NCBI RefSeq assembly: GCF_037975245.1
Contig: NC_092564.1
Location: forward strand, 22,657,984 to 22,721,983
DNA length: 64,000 nt
Source: Apostichopus japonicus
Taxonomy: Eukaryota; Echinodermata; Holothuroidea; Aspidochirotida; Stichopodidae
Direction of reading: 5' to 3'
Shown here: positions 20,782 to 33,377 of the stretch, piece after piece
Position numbering within the stretch: position 1 is the first letter of the stretch
How the letters are laid out: each line of letters starts with the position of its first letter
The notes under the pieces: generated by a model
Seen by the model: the letters and a program-made list of their open reading frames with translations, nothing else
Told to the model about the DNA's origin: nothing
Databases searched by the model: none
Program-made: the position numbers and the translations under genes

Positions 20782-23515
20782 GTGAGTGTCCTATAAGTGC
20801 ACACACTGACAGTCTAAGATGAGAGGTGAGTGTATATAACTACACACACTGACAGTCTAAGATGAGAGGTGAGTGTATATAACTACACACACTGACAGTC
20901 TAAGATGAGAGGTGAGTGTATATAACTACACACACTGACAGTCTAAGATGAGCGGTGAGTGTCTAAATGTGCACACTGACAGTCTAAACTTAGAGGTGAG
21001 TGCTAAATATGCACACTGACAGTCTGAGCTTAGAGGTGAGTGTCTAAATGTGCACACTGAGAGTCTTAGGTTAGAGGTGAGTGCCTAACTATGCACACTG
21101 ACAGTCTAAGCTTAGAGGTGAGTGTCTAAATATGCACACTGACAGTCTAAGCTTAGAGGTGAGTGTCCTATAAGTGCACACACTGACAGTCTAAGATGAG
21201 AGGTGAGTGTATATAACTACACAGTCTAAGATGAGAGGTGATTGTATATAACTACACACACTGACAGTCTAAGATGAGAGGTGAGTGTCTAAATGTGCAC
21301 ACTGACAGTCTAAGCTTAGAGGTGAGTGTCTAAATGTACACACACTGACAGTCTAAGCTTAGAGGTGAGTGTCTAAATATGCACACTGAGAGTCTTAGGT
21401 TAGAGGTGAGTGCCTAAATATGCACACTGAGAATCTAAGCTTAGAGGTGAGTGTCTAAATATGCACACTGACAGTCTAAGCTTAGAGTTGAGTGTCTAAA
21501 TATGCACACTGACAGTCTAAGCTTAGAGGTGAGTGTCTAAATATGCACACTGACAGTCTAAGCTTAGAGGTGAGTGTCTAATGTGCACACACTGACAGTC
21601 TAAGCTCAGAGGTGAGTGTCTAAAAATGCACACTGACAGTCTAAGCTTACAGGTGAGTGTCTAAATATGAACACTGACAGTCTAAGCTCTGAGGTGAGTG
21701 TCTAAATGTAAACACACTGACAGTCCAAGCTTAGAGGTGAGTGTCTAAATATGCACACTGACAGTCTAAGTTTAGAGGTGAGTGTCTAAATATGCACACT
21801 GACAGTCTAGGCTTAGAGGTGAGTGTCTAAATATGCACACTGACAGTCTAGGTTTAGAGGTAAGTGTCTAAATAAGCACACTAACAGTCTAGGCTGAGAG
21901 GTGAGTATCTAAATATGGACACTGACAGTCTAGGCTTAGAGGTGAGTGTCTAAATGTACACACACTGACAGTCTAAGCTTACAGGTGAGTGTCTAAATAT
22001 GGACACTGACAGTCTAAGCTCAGAGGTGAGTGTCTAATGTGCACACACTGACAGTCTAAGCTCAGAGGTGAGTGTCTAAATATGCACACTGACAGTCTAA
22101 GCTCAGAGGTGAGTGTCTAATGTGCACACACTGACAGTCTAAGCTCAGAGGTGAGTGTCTAAATATGCACACTGACAGTCTTAGCTCTGAGGTGAGTGTC
22201 TAAATATGCACACTGACAGTCTAAGCTTATAGGTGAGAGTCTAAATATGCACACTGACAGTCAAAGCTTAGAGGTGAGTGTCTAAATATGCACACTGACA
22301 GTCTAAGCGCAGAGGTGAGTGTCTAATGTGCACACACTGGCAGTCTAAGCTCAGAGGTGAGTGTCTAAAAATGCACACTGACAGTCTAAGCTTAGAGGTG
22401 AGTGTCTAAATATACACACTGACAGTCTAAGCTCTGAGGTGAGTGTCTAAATGTAAACACACTGACAGTCCAAGCTTAGAGGTGAGTGTCTAAATATGCA
22501 CACTGACAGTCTAAGCTTAGAGGTGAGTGTCTAAATATGCACACTGACAGTCTAGGCTTAGAGGTGAGTGTCTAAATATGCACACTGACAGTCTAGGTTT
22601 AGAGGTAAGTGTCTAAATAAGCACACTGACAGTCTAGGCTTAGAGGTGAGTGTCTAAATATGGACACTGACAGTCTAGGCTTAGAGGTGAGTGTCTAAAT
22701 GTACACACACTGACAGTCTAAGCTTACAGGTGAGTGTCTTAATATGGACACTGACAGTCTAAGCTTAGAGGTGAGTGTCTAAATATGCACAATGACAGTC
22801 TAAGCTCTGAGGTGAGTGTCTAAATATACACACTGACAGTCTAAGCTCAGAGGTGAGTGTCTAAATATGCACACTGGCAGTCTAAGCTCAGAGGTGAGTG
22901 TCTAATGTGCACACACTGACAGTCTAAGCTCAGAGGTGAGTGTCTAAATATGCACACTGACAGTCTTAGCTCTGAGGTGAGTGTCTAAATATGCACACTG
23001 ACAGTCAAAGCTTAGAGGTGAGTGTCTAAATATGCACACTGACAGTCTAAGCTTAGAGGTGAGTGTCTAAATATGCACACTGACAGTCTAAGCTTAGAGG
23101 TGAGTGTCTAAATATGGACACTGACAGTCTAAGCTTAGAGGTGAGTGTCTAAATATACACACTGACAGTCTAAGCTGAGAGGTGAGTGTCTAAATATGCA
23201 CACTGACAGTCTAAGCTTAGAGGTGAGTGTCTAAATATGCACACTGACAGTCTAAGCTTAGAGGTGAGTGTCTAAATATGCACACTGACAGTCTAAGCGC
23301 AGAGGTGAGTGTCTAAATATGCACACTGACAGTCTAAGCTCTGAGCTGAGTGTCTAAATGTAAACACACTGACAGTCCAAGCTTAGAGGTGAGTGTCTAA
23401 ATATGCACACTGACAGTCTAAGCTCTGAGGTGGGTGCCTAAATATGCACACTGACAGTCTAAGCTTAGAGGTGAGTGTCTAAATATGCACACTGACAGTC
23501 CAAGCTTTAGGTAGC
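20782..23515. repeat. ~41-bp minisatellite, ~66 copies, derived from DNPEP exon 4 end and its splice donor
   Basis: The unit contains TGCACACTGACAGTCTAAGC, TTAGAGGTGAGTGTCTAAAT. It is homologous to the exon-4/intron-4 junction at 20753-20796 (GTGCACACACTGACAGTC, 11 variable bases, then GGTGAGTGT). Every unit therefore repeats part of the zinc-site coding sequence and a near-consensus 5' splice site GAG|GTGAGT. Early units are 42-44 bp and closest to the exon; later ones settle at about 41 bp. Variants such as AAGCTCAGAG, AAGCTCTGAG and the TATAACTACAC subtype recur in blocks, showing higher-order duplication. Confidence 0.5.
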
Positions 23516-23522
23516 ATACACC

Positions 23523-23650
23523 CATTAAAAGCCCCATTGACTTACACACTAAGTCACAAAAAGCAATGTGGTCACTAAGTCTAGATAGAAGTTCTCACAT
23601 AGCTGAACGCTACCCATCACTGGATAGCTGACAAAAGCATATCATGGCAC
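23523..23650 (-). repeat. Dispersed repeat, copy 1 of 3
   Basis: AAGCCCCATTGACTTACACA, GCAATGTGGT, AGAAGTTCTCAC, GCTACCCATCA and CATGGCACCA recur in reverse complement at 49020-49145 and 51918-52055. No coding content was found. Confidence 0.5.
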
Positions 23651-23995
23651 CATCAATTTTCCGTATCATGACCATGTAGATATTTTTGCTATCAGAGCCT
23701 GAAGTTTTTGTCACTTGTAAACAAACCTCTTCACTTCGTAGCAAACTTTTTTGCAAGAAGACAAAATATGAAATGTTTTTAATGAAAATTTGTGAAAATA
23801 TTCTGGATGGGTGGATCATGTATACTGTCTCTAAGATTCTTATTGCCAATTGACTTCCTGTGATTACCAAGTTATGTGTATTTGTGCACAGGCTCACATG
23901 TTAAGTAGATGTTGAAACCATTCTTATTACCAAAGCTATTTACAGACTGAGTAGAAGCAATTGGTACTCTACCTGTTTTTTTGTTGTTTCTCTAG

Positions 23996-24121
23996 GTGAA
24001 ACCAAATTCCAAGAAGACAAAGAGTGGTTACCTTTCAGTTGGAGTAGAGTGTTATGGGGGTGGTATCTGGCACACCTGGTTTGATAGAGACCTTACCATA
24101 GCAGGCAGAGTTCTTCTCAAG
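23996..24121 (+). CDS. DNPEP: DNPEP exon 5
   Basis: 126 bp, 42 codons, acceptor TTGTTTCTCTAG, donor CAAG|GTAAGC. It encodes [20 protein letters not shown] then [20 protein letters not shown] and LK. GGGIWxTWFDRDLxxAGR is an M18 family signature. Confidence 0.5.
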
Positions 24122-24855
24122 GTAAGCTTTTAAACATTAGTGCAACATGATGCATTGCAATACAATGGTGAGGGAGTGGGGGGGGGGGCATAATGTGGAT
24201 GAAAAAGTCAAAAGGTTAAACTTCATTGTAACCAAAACAAAGCTTTTGCCGTTAAGAGCAGGGCCACATTTTTGTGACAATACGTCACAAAGTTCTATTA
24301 AAGTTTTGGATCCACAGCACAACATAAAGTTCATCCACTCTTTACTATTGAGCTTTTGTGTTAACAGCCTTGATCTCATACAAGCATCCACAGCCATGAA
24401 AGGTTGTACTCACTTAGGTTAATTAATATACTATGTATTTAGTTAAAGTACCTGATACTTTTTGATGTATAGTGTTTACAAGTCAAGACATCACACACTA
24501 TTGTACAGATTCCCATGTCTTCTTCAAGGGAATACAAAATTATTCGTTTGGCTATTATGAACATTCTATGACAGAAAGTGGCTGACAGCATCACACTCAT
24601 GTAGTAAATAATGACTTTCAATGTGTTTATTAACATCAATTGGCAAAGGTCATGAGTTGAAAAAGGTGTGTTGCAAACCCTTTAACCATAAGGCCCATGC
24701 TCTTTAAAACTTAGTGGGTGTATAAATAATGGATGTTTGTGCAGAGTAATGATATCATATCAGTCATAAAACCATATTTTGGGAGTAGATCTGCAGCTCC
24801 ACAGATCCCTATTTGTTTAACATTTACCTTTAATGCTCACTTTCTCTTTATAAAG

Positions 24856-24983
24856 GATGAAAACAATCATATCACCCACCGTCTTGTGCATGTGAAGAAA
24901 CCGATCCTTAGAGTACCAAACATTGCCATTCATCTGTTTCGTGAATACAATACAAAGTTTGCACCAAACAAGGAAACTGAAAT
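24856..24983 (+). CDS. DNPEP: DNPEP exon 6
   Basis: 128 bp, acceptor CTTTATAAAG, donor AAAT|GTGAGT. It encodes DENNHITHRLVHVKKPILRV then PNIAIHLFREYNTKFAPNKE and TEM, with the M completed in exon 7. It matches the vertebrate LVHVERPILRIPHLAIHL segment. Confidence 0.5.
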
Positions 24984-25331
24984 GTGAGTAAATCTCTTAC
25001 ATCTTCATTCTGTGATTTTGGATCTAAAAAAATAACGATAAGGAGCAGAAGTGGTTCCTGTGAGGCTCTGAGTTTTTCTCAACCAGAAATTAAACTTTCA
25101 CTCATCCGGAAAATTTGCTCAGCAGCAAAGATCATTACAGGATGTTGGAAAGTTAATAGGATTGTCATCAACTATTAGAATGCTACAAAATTTACTAAAA
25201 ATTGACAAACTGCACTTTCACGAAAAGTTGTTCCGATTTAAAGTCATGCCCAACGTAGAGTTAGATTTTTTTATGGAGCACCAAATGAGAATTTGTGGAA
25301 CGGTTGCTGAAAGTTGTTATTATTCTCTCAG

Positions 25332-25408
25332 GGTCCCCATCATCGCCATCGCTGCTCAGCAGGAATTAGAAAAAACCAGCAGGTACAACGGAAACACTAT
25401 CACAAGCT
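25332..25408 (+). CDS. DNPEP: DNPEP exon 7
   Basis: 77 bp, acceptor ATTATTCTCTCAG, donor AGCT|GTAAGTT. After M it encodes VPIIAIAAQQELEKTSRYNG then NTITS, matching the vertebrate LVPILATAIQEELEKG. It ends in phase 1 whereas exon 8 enters in phase 0, so a further small exon of 3n+2 bases is expected in the 739-bp interval. Confidence 0.5.
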
Positions 25409-25708
25409 GTAAGTTACAAAACCATTTCACAGATTTTTCCTTGCATATATGGATTCATGGTATGTGAACGTTGCACCTGTGATTGTTAACGCTTAACTGA
25501 TTTCACTGGCCATAGAGGAGGAAACTGATCCTTGGTTCATCACTATTTTTGAAGTGGCCTCCTGTGGTAGCTTATAGTACATGATTATGATCAAATCCAT
25601 ATTGGTTTGACACCCACCCCCTCCCCCTCCTCCTCCCCCTCCCCTTTCCTTCCCCCATAAAAACTCAGTCACTAGAAGGTGCAATTAAGCCAGGTACCTT
25701 GTCTTTAG

Positions 25709-25722
25709 ACAATTTGACCCAG
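25709..25722 (+). CDS. DNPEP: Candidate DNPEP micro-exon (14 nt, low confidence)
   Basis: ACAATTTGACCCAG lies after the good acceptor CCTTGTCTTTAG and before GTTTTCC. Its 14 bases restore the phase between exons 7 and 8 and would insert (Y)NLTQ. The donor is weak and the region is variable in the family, so phase repair is the only support. Confidence 0.5.
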
Positions 25723-26147
25723 GTTTTCCATCCATTCATCAAGAACTTTGAAACCTGGCAATGTCAGTCATGACTGAGTAATGGCATGTACATGCTCTGT
25801 CCAGCATGCTAATATTGAACGCAATATGTAGACTCTACTTTAGTAATCATTAACAGAATATGGACAAGAACAGTCCTGTATTGCCATTGCACACTTCTCC
25901 CTAATCACTCTTAAACCAACCTTGAGTAATTTAAGAAACCAAACCAGGAAAAAGGCAGCTGTGGAGCCAAAGCCATGTTACAACTTAAATACCATAACAG
26001 ACACAAGCACCCATGCATGGATCCCTGAACCATAGGAATTACTTGTTACCCTAGATCTTAAAGTTTTATTGTTTGGAAATAAATATATGCTGTTTGTACT
26101 GTTTTTTATTTTACACTCTCTTGTATAATAATGTTACCCACCTGCAG

Positions 26148-26255
26148 GAAATCAAACATCATCCCTTATTTGTGAAACTGTTGTGTGATGAACTTGAATG
26201 TAAGCCGGAACAGATAATGGACTTTGAGCTTTGTCTGACAGACACACAGCCAGCT
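26148..26255 (+). CDS. DNPEP: DNPEP exon 8
   Basis: 108 bp, 36 codons, acceptor CCCACCTGCAG, donor CAGCT|GTGAGT. It encodes EIKHHPLFVKLLCDELECKP then EQIMDFELCLTDTQPA, matching the vertebrate IVEMELCLADTQPA block. Both ends are phase 0. Confidence 0.5.
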
Positions 26256-27550
26256 GTGAGTATTTACGAGTAGAGAATAGTATTACTTTGTCACTATTTG
26301 AAGTTTTCGTACACTGAGGAAAAAAAGAATAATTGAAATGAAAAATATGAATGATGAGGAGAAATGTGACAGTTGAGTGTCGTCTTCTCTATCAGCTGCC
26401 CTTCCTTTCTCTTAATCTTGTTGACTTTGTTTTTCTAGTTTAAAGGGTATTTGCAACTGTTTAGTTTGTAATGCATTGACTATATGAACACCTAAAGTAC
26501 TCTTGTGCTCAGTGAATACATGTGAGCCAAGCAGTTACATATTGATAAAATCAGATGCTGAAACAAGTAGCAGACATATATACTAATACAAATGGTGTGA
26601 ATCTGTGCAATTTCATGAAATTGTTGTGAATGTGATGACACAGAGCTAAATTAAGGAGACTTTCTGCCAAAGCAAGGGTGTAAGGGAGGTGCAAGGGAGG
26701 GGGTCTAGGGGTGGACCTGGAAATCAAAGGTTGTCTATCTTGGTACTTAATTAACAACCTTAATACAACACAAAATTTGTCCTGTGTTAGTGTGAAGGAA
26801 GAGTGAATAGCTCAAAACTAAAGAATTTGTTAGGTTTGACTCATTTACCAATTCCTGACAAATTTGCATCACAACCAACCAATTTAGAAGCGATGAACTT
26901 ACTGTGATAAAGACATAAGTCTACAAGATAGTAATATGGGAATACTCTTACATATTCTTTACCACAATGTGTGATAGTCCAGCAAGTATCCAACACACAT
27001 GCCTGTGTCACTTCTTATCTTGTGTGTGTCTCTGTGGTGGAACATATACCATCTTGAAAATCTTACCTAAGAAAGTTTACATTGTTATGAAAGTTTGAGT
27101 GCAAAAACAAAGTCGGTTGGGCTGTTTTCTTGGTAATATATTAGTATGGCTAGAGACTGTTAAGTACAGTATGATTTGAAGGCCATGAAAACATCACAGC
27201 TGCAATGAGCCTTACAGTTTTCTTTGAGGATAAGATTGTACAAAAATTGTTATGGTCAAAGTGAATTATTGTAATAGGATACCCACTTGATAAATCAGTG
27301 TTCTTATGTATGTTGTATGGTAAGACTCTTAACAACATTTGTTAATTATTACGCTGTTATCTGTTGAAATGATAAAAGAAGGGTAAATCCTTCACAGAAA
27401 AGTATAACATAGCATGCAAAGAAAGTATGAATGAAAGAATCTCCATTTAATACATTTATAGAGAATTTTTGGGAGAACTAACACTTTGTTGTACTTTCTT
27501 GGGGCCATGTTGTCATATTTGTGCTAACTGGTGACATCTTTCCATTTCAG

Positions 27551-27628
27551 ACCATTGGTGGGGCTCTGGATGAATTCATATTCTCACCTAGACTCGACAA
27601 CCAAGTCAACTGCTTTTGTGCCTTAACG
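27551..27628 (+). CDS. DNPEP: DNPEP exon 9
   Basis: 78 bp, 26 codons, acceptor TTTCCATTTCAG, donor ACG|GTAAAAC. It encodes TIGGALDEFIFSPRLDNQVN then CFCALT. The aspartate of PRLDN bridges the two metals in M18 enzymes. Confidence 0.5.
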
Positions 27629-28096
27629 GTAAAACATTCTTCCAGATTCTTCCATGACATTGCCTCTTCCATCAAAAGTGCTGTTTCTAAAGGATGTAAT
27701 TTTTACTTTTTTAGGTATTAGATCTGTCTCATAATAACAATTTAAGAGTGAGTAACCTAGGACTCAATGGTATAGCAATGTAAGTTGTGGCTATCATTTA
27801 GTGTGGTAAGTTGTTGCTATCATTAGTGTAGTTAGATGTGGCTATCATTAGTGTGGTTAAATTACCACAAGTTTAGACTTGCTTGATGTTTTGGTGTCTG
27901 GTATTCAATCATCGGCAATAAAATGATTGGGAAGTTATAAACGAACATTGATATGGCAAACACACATGAATTGCTGGCTGTGTGCTTTCATGGAGAGGAC
28001 CATTACCAGATGCTTAAGTGTAATGTTTTAAGCAGGAACCATTGTAAATATATTGTGCATGTTTAATCTCTCTTAAACTCTTGTTTTCATATACAG

Positions 28097-28177
28097 GGGT
28101 TAATCCAGTCCTGTAAAGATGGTTCCTTTGAAATAGATCCCAATGTACGGATGATGCTCCTATTTGACAATGAAGAG
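28097..28177 (+). CDS. DNPEP: DNPEP exon 10
   Basis: 81 bp, 27 codons, acceptor TTTTCATATACAG, donor GAAGAG|GTGGGT. It encodes GLIQSCKDGSFEIDPNVRMM then LLFDNEE. The two glutamates of DNEE are the catalytic base and a metal ligand. Confidence 0.5.
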
Positions 28178-30396
28178 GTGGGTCTTTGAAGGATTTATTC
28201 CAAGCAAGAAAGATTCTTGAGTTACCAAAGGCAGAATTACTCTTTATCTTCAAAATAAACTTTGTCTACCTTTCCAGAAATAAAGTATTGAGTGTTTTGG
28301 TCATATTTTAGTGCTCTGCTACTCTCTGCTGTTACATAGGCATATATACATTATCCTGGACCGACTATGTCAATGTGGAGATGCGCAAAAAAATGTACCA
28401 ACCATGGAGGGTCACGTGACATGCTCCCTTGTAGCACTCAACCCTTATAGTACTCCTTAAAGTATATTTTACAACTAATGTCATGATCTCATAACTACCA
28501 CCTTCCTTTGAGCTACATTAACAGATGTAATCTAGCTAAGTGGTACATTTTTCCAATTTCACTTTTGTTAACTCTTTCAAACAATCGGACTGCAGCTGGA
28601 ACACATACAGCTTTAATATCAGGACTGTACACAAATTTACATATACACCAGAAGCAGATGACAGGATTCGTCATTCCTTAGCAACACAAGGCTCCTTGCA
28701 ATGTTTGGATGCAAACAAGTGCATATGATATGCTAGGAGTGACCGCCATAAGCAATCTATAAGACTGATCTGACAGTAGATGTTCTCATAGTAGTAGTCA
28801 GGGTCCATGCAGATCAAGCTATATATGAGATGGAAAGAAAATCTCAACAACGTTAGCATCCAAACCTAAGCAATTATTCTCAAATTTACCGTAAGTGTCC
28901 GTTTATAGTGGTTTTCTGTTGTCTACGGAACGCTCATCTCTTCAAAGTGACAAAGAGTTAAAATAATATGTAAGTAGCACCTGGTAGCATGTCACATGAC
29001 CCACCAGTGTTGGTACGTTTTCATACCTGTGGAGTGCTCTTCCCAGGACATTTTAACTGCAATGTGCTGTCACTCCATGTACCATTGATCCTTACCAGTT
29101 GCTCTTTGCAGGATCATCTGTAGAATTGTTAGCTGGTATACAACCTCACTGTGTATTGTAGTTTCTATTGTAACAACACACAGTTCCACCTTTGGAGTGG
29201 GTATATTTGTTTCCTATGCTATGATGTTTTGATAGCTATTGGTGCTTTCAGCCTTTTCTGTATTATATGTCCTAACCTGCCTAAGACTTGATGAACAAAT
29301 CTATCTTCTGTCTTGCAATTTCTAACATCCCTTATTGATTCCTTGCGGAAGGCTGAAGGGATCTATGCGATGGTGATGGCAGGTGTGTGTGTGGGTATGT
29401 ATGTGTGTGTATGTATATGAAGCCTTGGTTTATAAACACGATATCTTAAGAACCAAAAGTTGCCTAAACTTGAAACTTGCTTCGTAGATTGAACCTGGTA
29501 AGTAGATGATCCCTATTGTTTTAATGGAAGTCAAAGGTCATTTTAGGTTAAGAGAGGTCAAGGTCTGAAAACCTTGTAAACACGATATTTCAAGAAGTGA
29601 AAGTTGCTTGAACTTCAAATTTGGTATGTCGGTAGCCATTAGTGATTAGATGTTCTCAATCCTTTTCATGAAGGTCAAAGGTCATTCTAGGTCACTAGAG
29701 GGCAAACGCTGAAAACCTTGTAAACACGATATCTCAAGAAGTAGAAGTTGCTTTAACTTTAAACTTAGTATGTTGGTAGCCCTCGGTAAGCAGATGATCC
29801 CTATTGTTTTTCATGGAGGACAAAGGTTGTTTGATTCAACAGATGTCAAAGTCTGAGAAATCTGAAATGTGATAACTTCAGAAGTTGCTTGAACTTCAAA
29901 CTTGGTATGTACATAGCCCTTGCTAAATACATGTCTACAGTTTCTCTTGAGGTCAAAGTTCATTTAAGGACAATTACAGTTTACAGTCAGAATAAGTCTG
30001 ACTATGCAGAATTTAAGTTTGTTTGACCTTCAACCTTCTTTGCATAGGTATAAATTAATCAATTCTGCAGAACTTGCCATCTCTGCTCAGGAATTCAGAT
30101 CGTTGGAAAAGCTTTTATCTAAAGTTTCTTCTCATATTGGCAAGGAATCACTAAGTCATTTGACTTTCTGGTTTTCAAGAATGTGTATGTGCAATGGCTA
30201 TAACATACTTGTTTAATGTGCTTGTATAACATGCTTGTATAACATACTTGTACAACGTACTTGTATAATAAATATACATACATCTATAACAAATCTTGTT
30301 TATTACTATTATTTGTTTTTTAAACTTTGTATATGGATAGTCACTGCTATAAGTTCAATACTGTCAGTCCAATGCCATTTTTTTTACAACAAACAG
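28178..30396. repeat. DNPEP intron 10 with diverged tandem repeat at about 29420-29990
   Basis: About four diverged copies of a ~130-140-bp block contain AAACACGATATCTCAAGAAG, TTGAACTTCAAACTTGGTATG and AGGTCAAAGGTCAT. It is preceded by a GTGTGTATGT-type simple repeat (29380-29415). The remainder of the intron shows nothing recognisable. Confidence 0.5.
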
Positions 30397-30548
30397 GTTG
30401 GATCTGAGAGTGCACAAGGAGCTGGATCTTCATTGACAGAGTGGCTGATGAGGAGACTAGCTGGTGAAGGAAATAAATTTGAAGAAGCAATTCCAAAATC
30501 TCTCCTGATCAGTGCAGACCAGGCCCATGCAGTACACCCTAACTATGT
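30397..30548 (+). CDS. DNPEP: DNPEP exon 11 (last found)
   Basis: 152 bp, acceptor CAACAAACAG, donor TATGT|GTAAGTT, ending in phase 2. It encodes [20 protein letters not shown] then [20 protein letters not shown] and [11 protein letters not shown]. The aspartate of SAD is a metal ligand. The donor is good, so the transcript is expected to continue, but no following exon is visible before the microsatellite at 31179 or beyond it. Confidence 0.5.
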
Positions 30549-31178
30549 GTAAGTTAAATTTACCTCTCTTTCCCCATTTTTGTGGGGGGGGGGGGTGGGA
30601 AGGGGTAAGATTTGGTTTTATATGATACCATCAATCTTTAAACCTTTCCAATACATCTGATGGGTCCAGGTGGGAGGAGGAGAAGGAATAATTGGGAATG
30701 TTTGGAAATAAAAGATCACTAAAGAATGAATCCAAATCAAAACAAGCTTTTTGCACCTTTGTTTGGGAATATGTTAATCATCATATGTATCAAGGAAAAG
30801 AAAAGTGGGCTATAAGAAAACATTAATATATCAATTAAATATTTAGTTGGAGGAATATTTCTGACACAATAAACAAGGTCTGAGGCGAAAGTGTTGTGTG
30901 TAATCTCAACACCAGGTTGCTTCGAGTTTTAGCACAATATAACCAGAACATCGGCTTTTAGTTGTTGAAATTTGACATTCCAGTAAAGTTTTCTGGGCCA
31001 CTTGAAGGTCTAAATAATGCCAGTGATTTCTGTGTATTTCATGGTACTCCCTATATGAGCCTGTACTCAGATATTGGTACCTATTTTCAATTATGGGCAA
31101 GGCCGTGAGCCCCCTGGTCTGTAAGTATGTTAGTTTTGTAGCTCATACCAACATGTAGTGCTGGTTGAGCTATTGTAC

Positions 31179-32484
<1,306 letters not shown>

Positions 32485-33360
32485 TCACACTTGTGAAACT
32501 ACTTCTTTGCCTACAAATAGCAATGGATATTAATGAAAGTTTGTCATAATCATCTACTATATGACTGATGGTGCCGATAGGGTGTTTACGATTTTTAGAT
32601 CAATGGTCATCAAGGGGTCGGTAAGGGTCAATCTTAGGGTCAATTCTTCAAATGGCTTGTTGTTGTGCATTGTTCAATGGATATAGATGGTCCATGGGTT
32701 GTGGACCATCATGTGTGTATGATCATTTGAGGTCAAAGGTCATCTAGGGGTCAATCTGTTAAAAATCTTCAAAATACTTCTCCTACAAATAGCAATGGAT
32801 ATGAATGGAAGTTAGTCATAATCATCTGTGACTGGTGGTTGCTATAGGGCATTGATGATTTATAGATGAAAGGCCATTAAGGGGTCAATAGTGGTCTAGG
32901 GTGAATGCTTCAAATTGCTTGTTCTTGTGCATGGTTCAATGGATTTGGATGTAACTTGGAGACAATGGTCCATGGGTGGTGGACCATCATACATATGTTT
33001 GATAAATTGATGTCAACCTCATCTAGGGGTCATTTGGGGTCATTTTTTGAAAACTTCTAAAATGCCTCTAAGGATACCAATGGCTGTTAATGAAAGTTGG
33101 GTGATATTGATCCATGACAGATGTTTCATATTGACAGTTTAGTATTTTTTATTTTAGTTAAAGGTCATCTAGGGGTCAGTAGGGATCAATCTATGAAAAC
33201 CTTCAACTGCTTTTTCCCTACAGATAGCAATAGATATTAATTAAAGTTAGTCATAGTCAGCTATAAGTACACAAATCCAATAGGCTCATTTATTAAGAAA
33301 CACTTGTCCAAATGATCAATCTGGTATGAGCTACTGCACCTTTGGTGCTCTAGTTAGAAG
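32485..33360. repeat. Diverged tandem repeat rich in AGGTCA motifs
   Basis: Blocks with AAATAGCAATGGATATTAATG, GTTAGTCATAATCATCT and GGTCATCTAGGGGTCAAT recur at about 32512, 32788, 33075 and 33220. A perfect direct repeat AGGTCAAAGGTCA lies at 32730-32742. No gene was seen on either strand. Confidence 0.5.
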
Positions 33361-33377
33361 AGATTTGTTAGTATTAG

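Larger units (their letters stand above)
13324..30548 (+). other. DNPEP: Aspartyl aminopeptidase (DNPEP) gene, 3' end not found
   Basis: DNPEP is a cytosolic M18-family zinc aminopeptidase that removes N-terminal Asp or Glu. Eleven plus-strand exons spell most of the enzyme in order: [28 protein letters not shown], the zinc-site [65 protein letters not shown], the metal-site [15 protein letters not shown] and [14 protein letters not shown]. The human protein continues ~130 more residues, including the metal-binding histidine of AMHSIRE; I could not find that part to the right. Phases agree at every junction except exon 7 to 8, which needs a 3n+2 exon in between. Only six codons precede exon 2. 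The gene is either intact with a very distant 3' end, broken by repeats, or misassembled at the ATCT array. Confidence 0.5.

Noticed and set aside
20782-23515. Regularly spaced repeats resembling a CRISPR array
   Set aside because: Units abut with no unique spacers, vary in sequence, and derive from the adjoining exon; the genome is eukaryotic.
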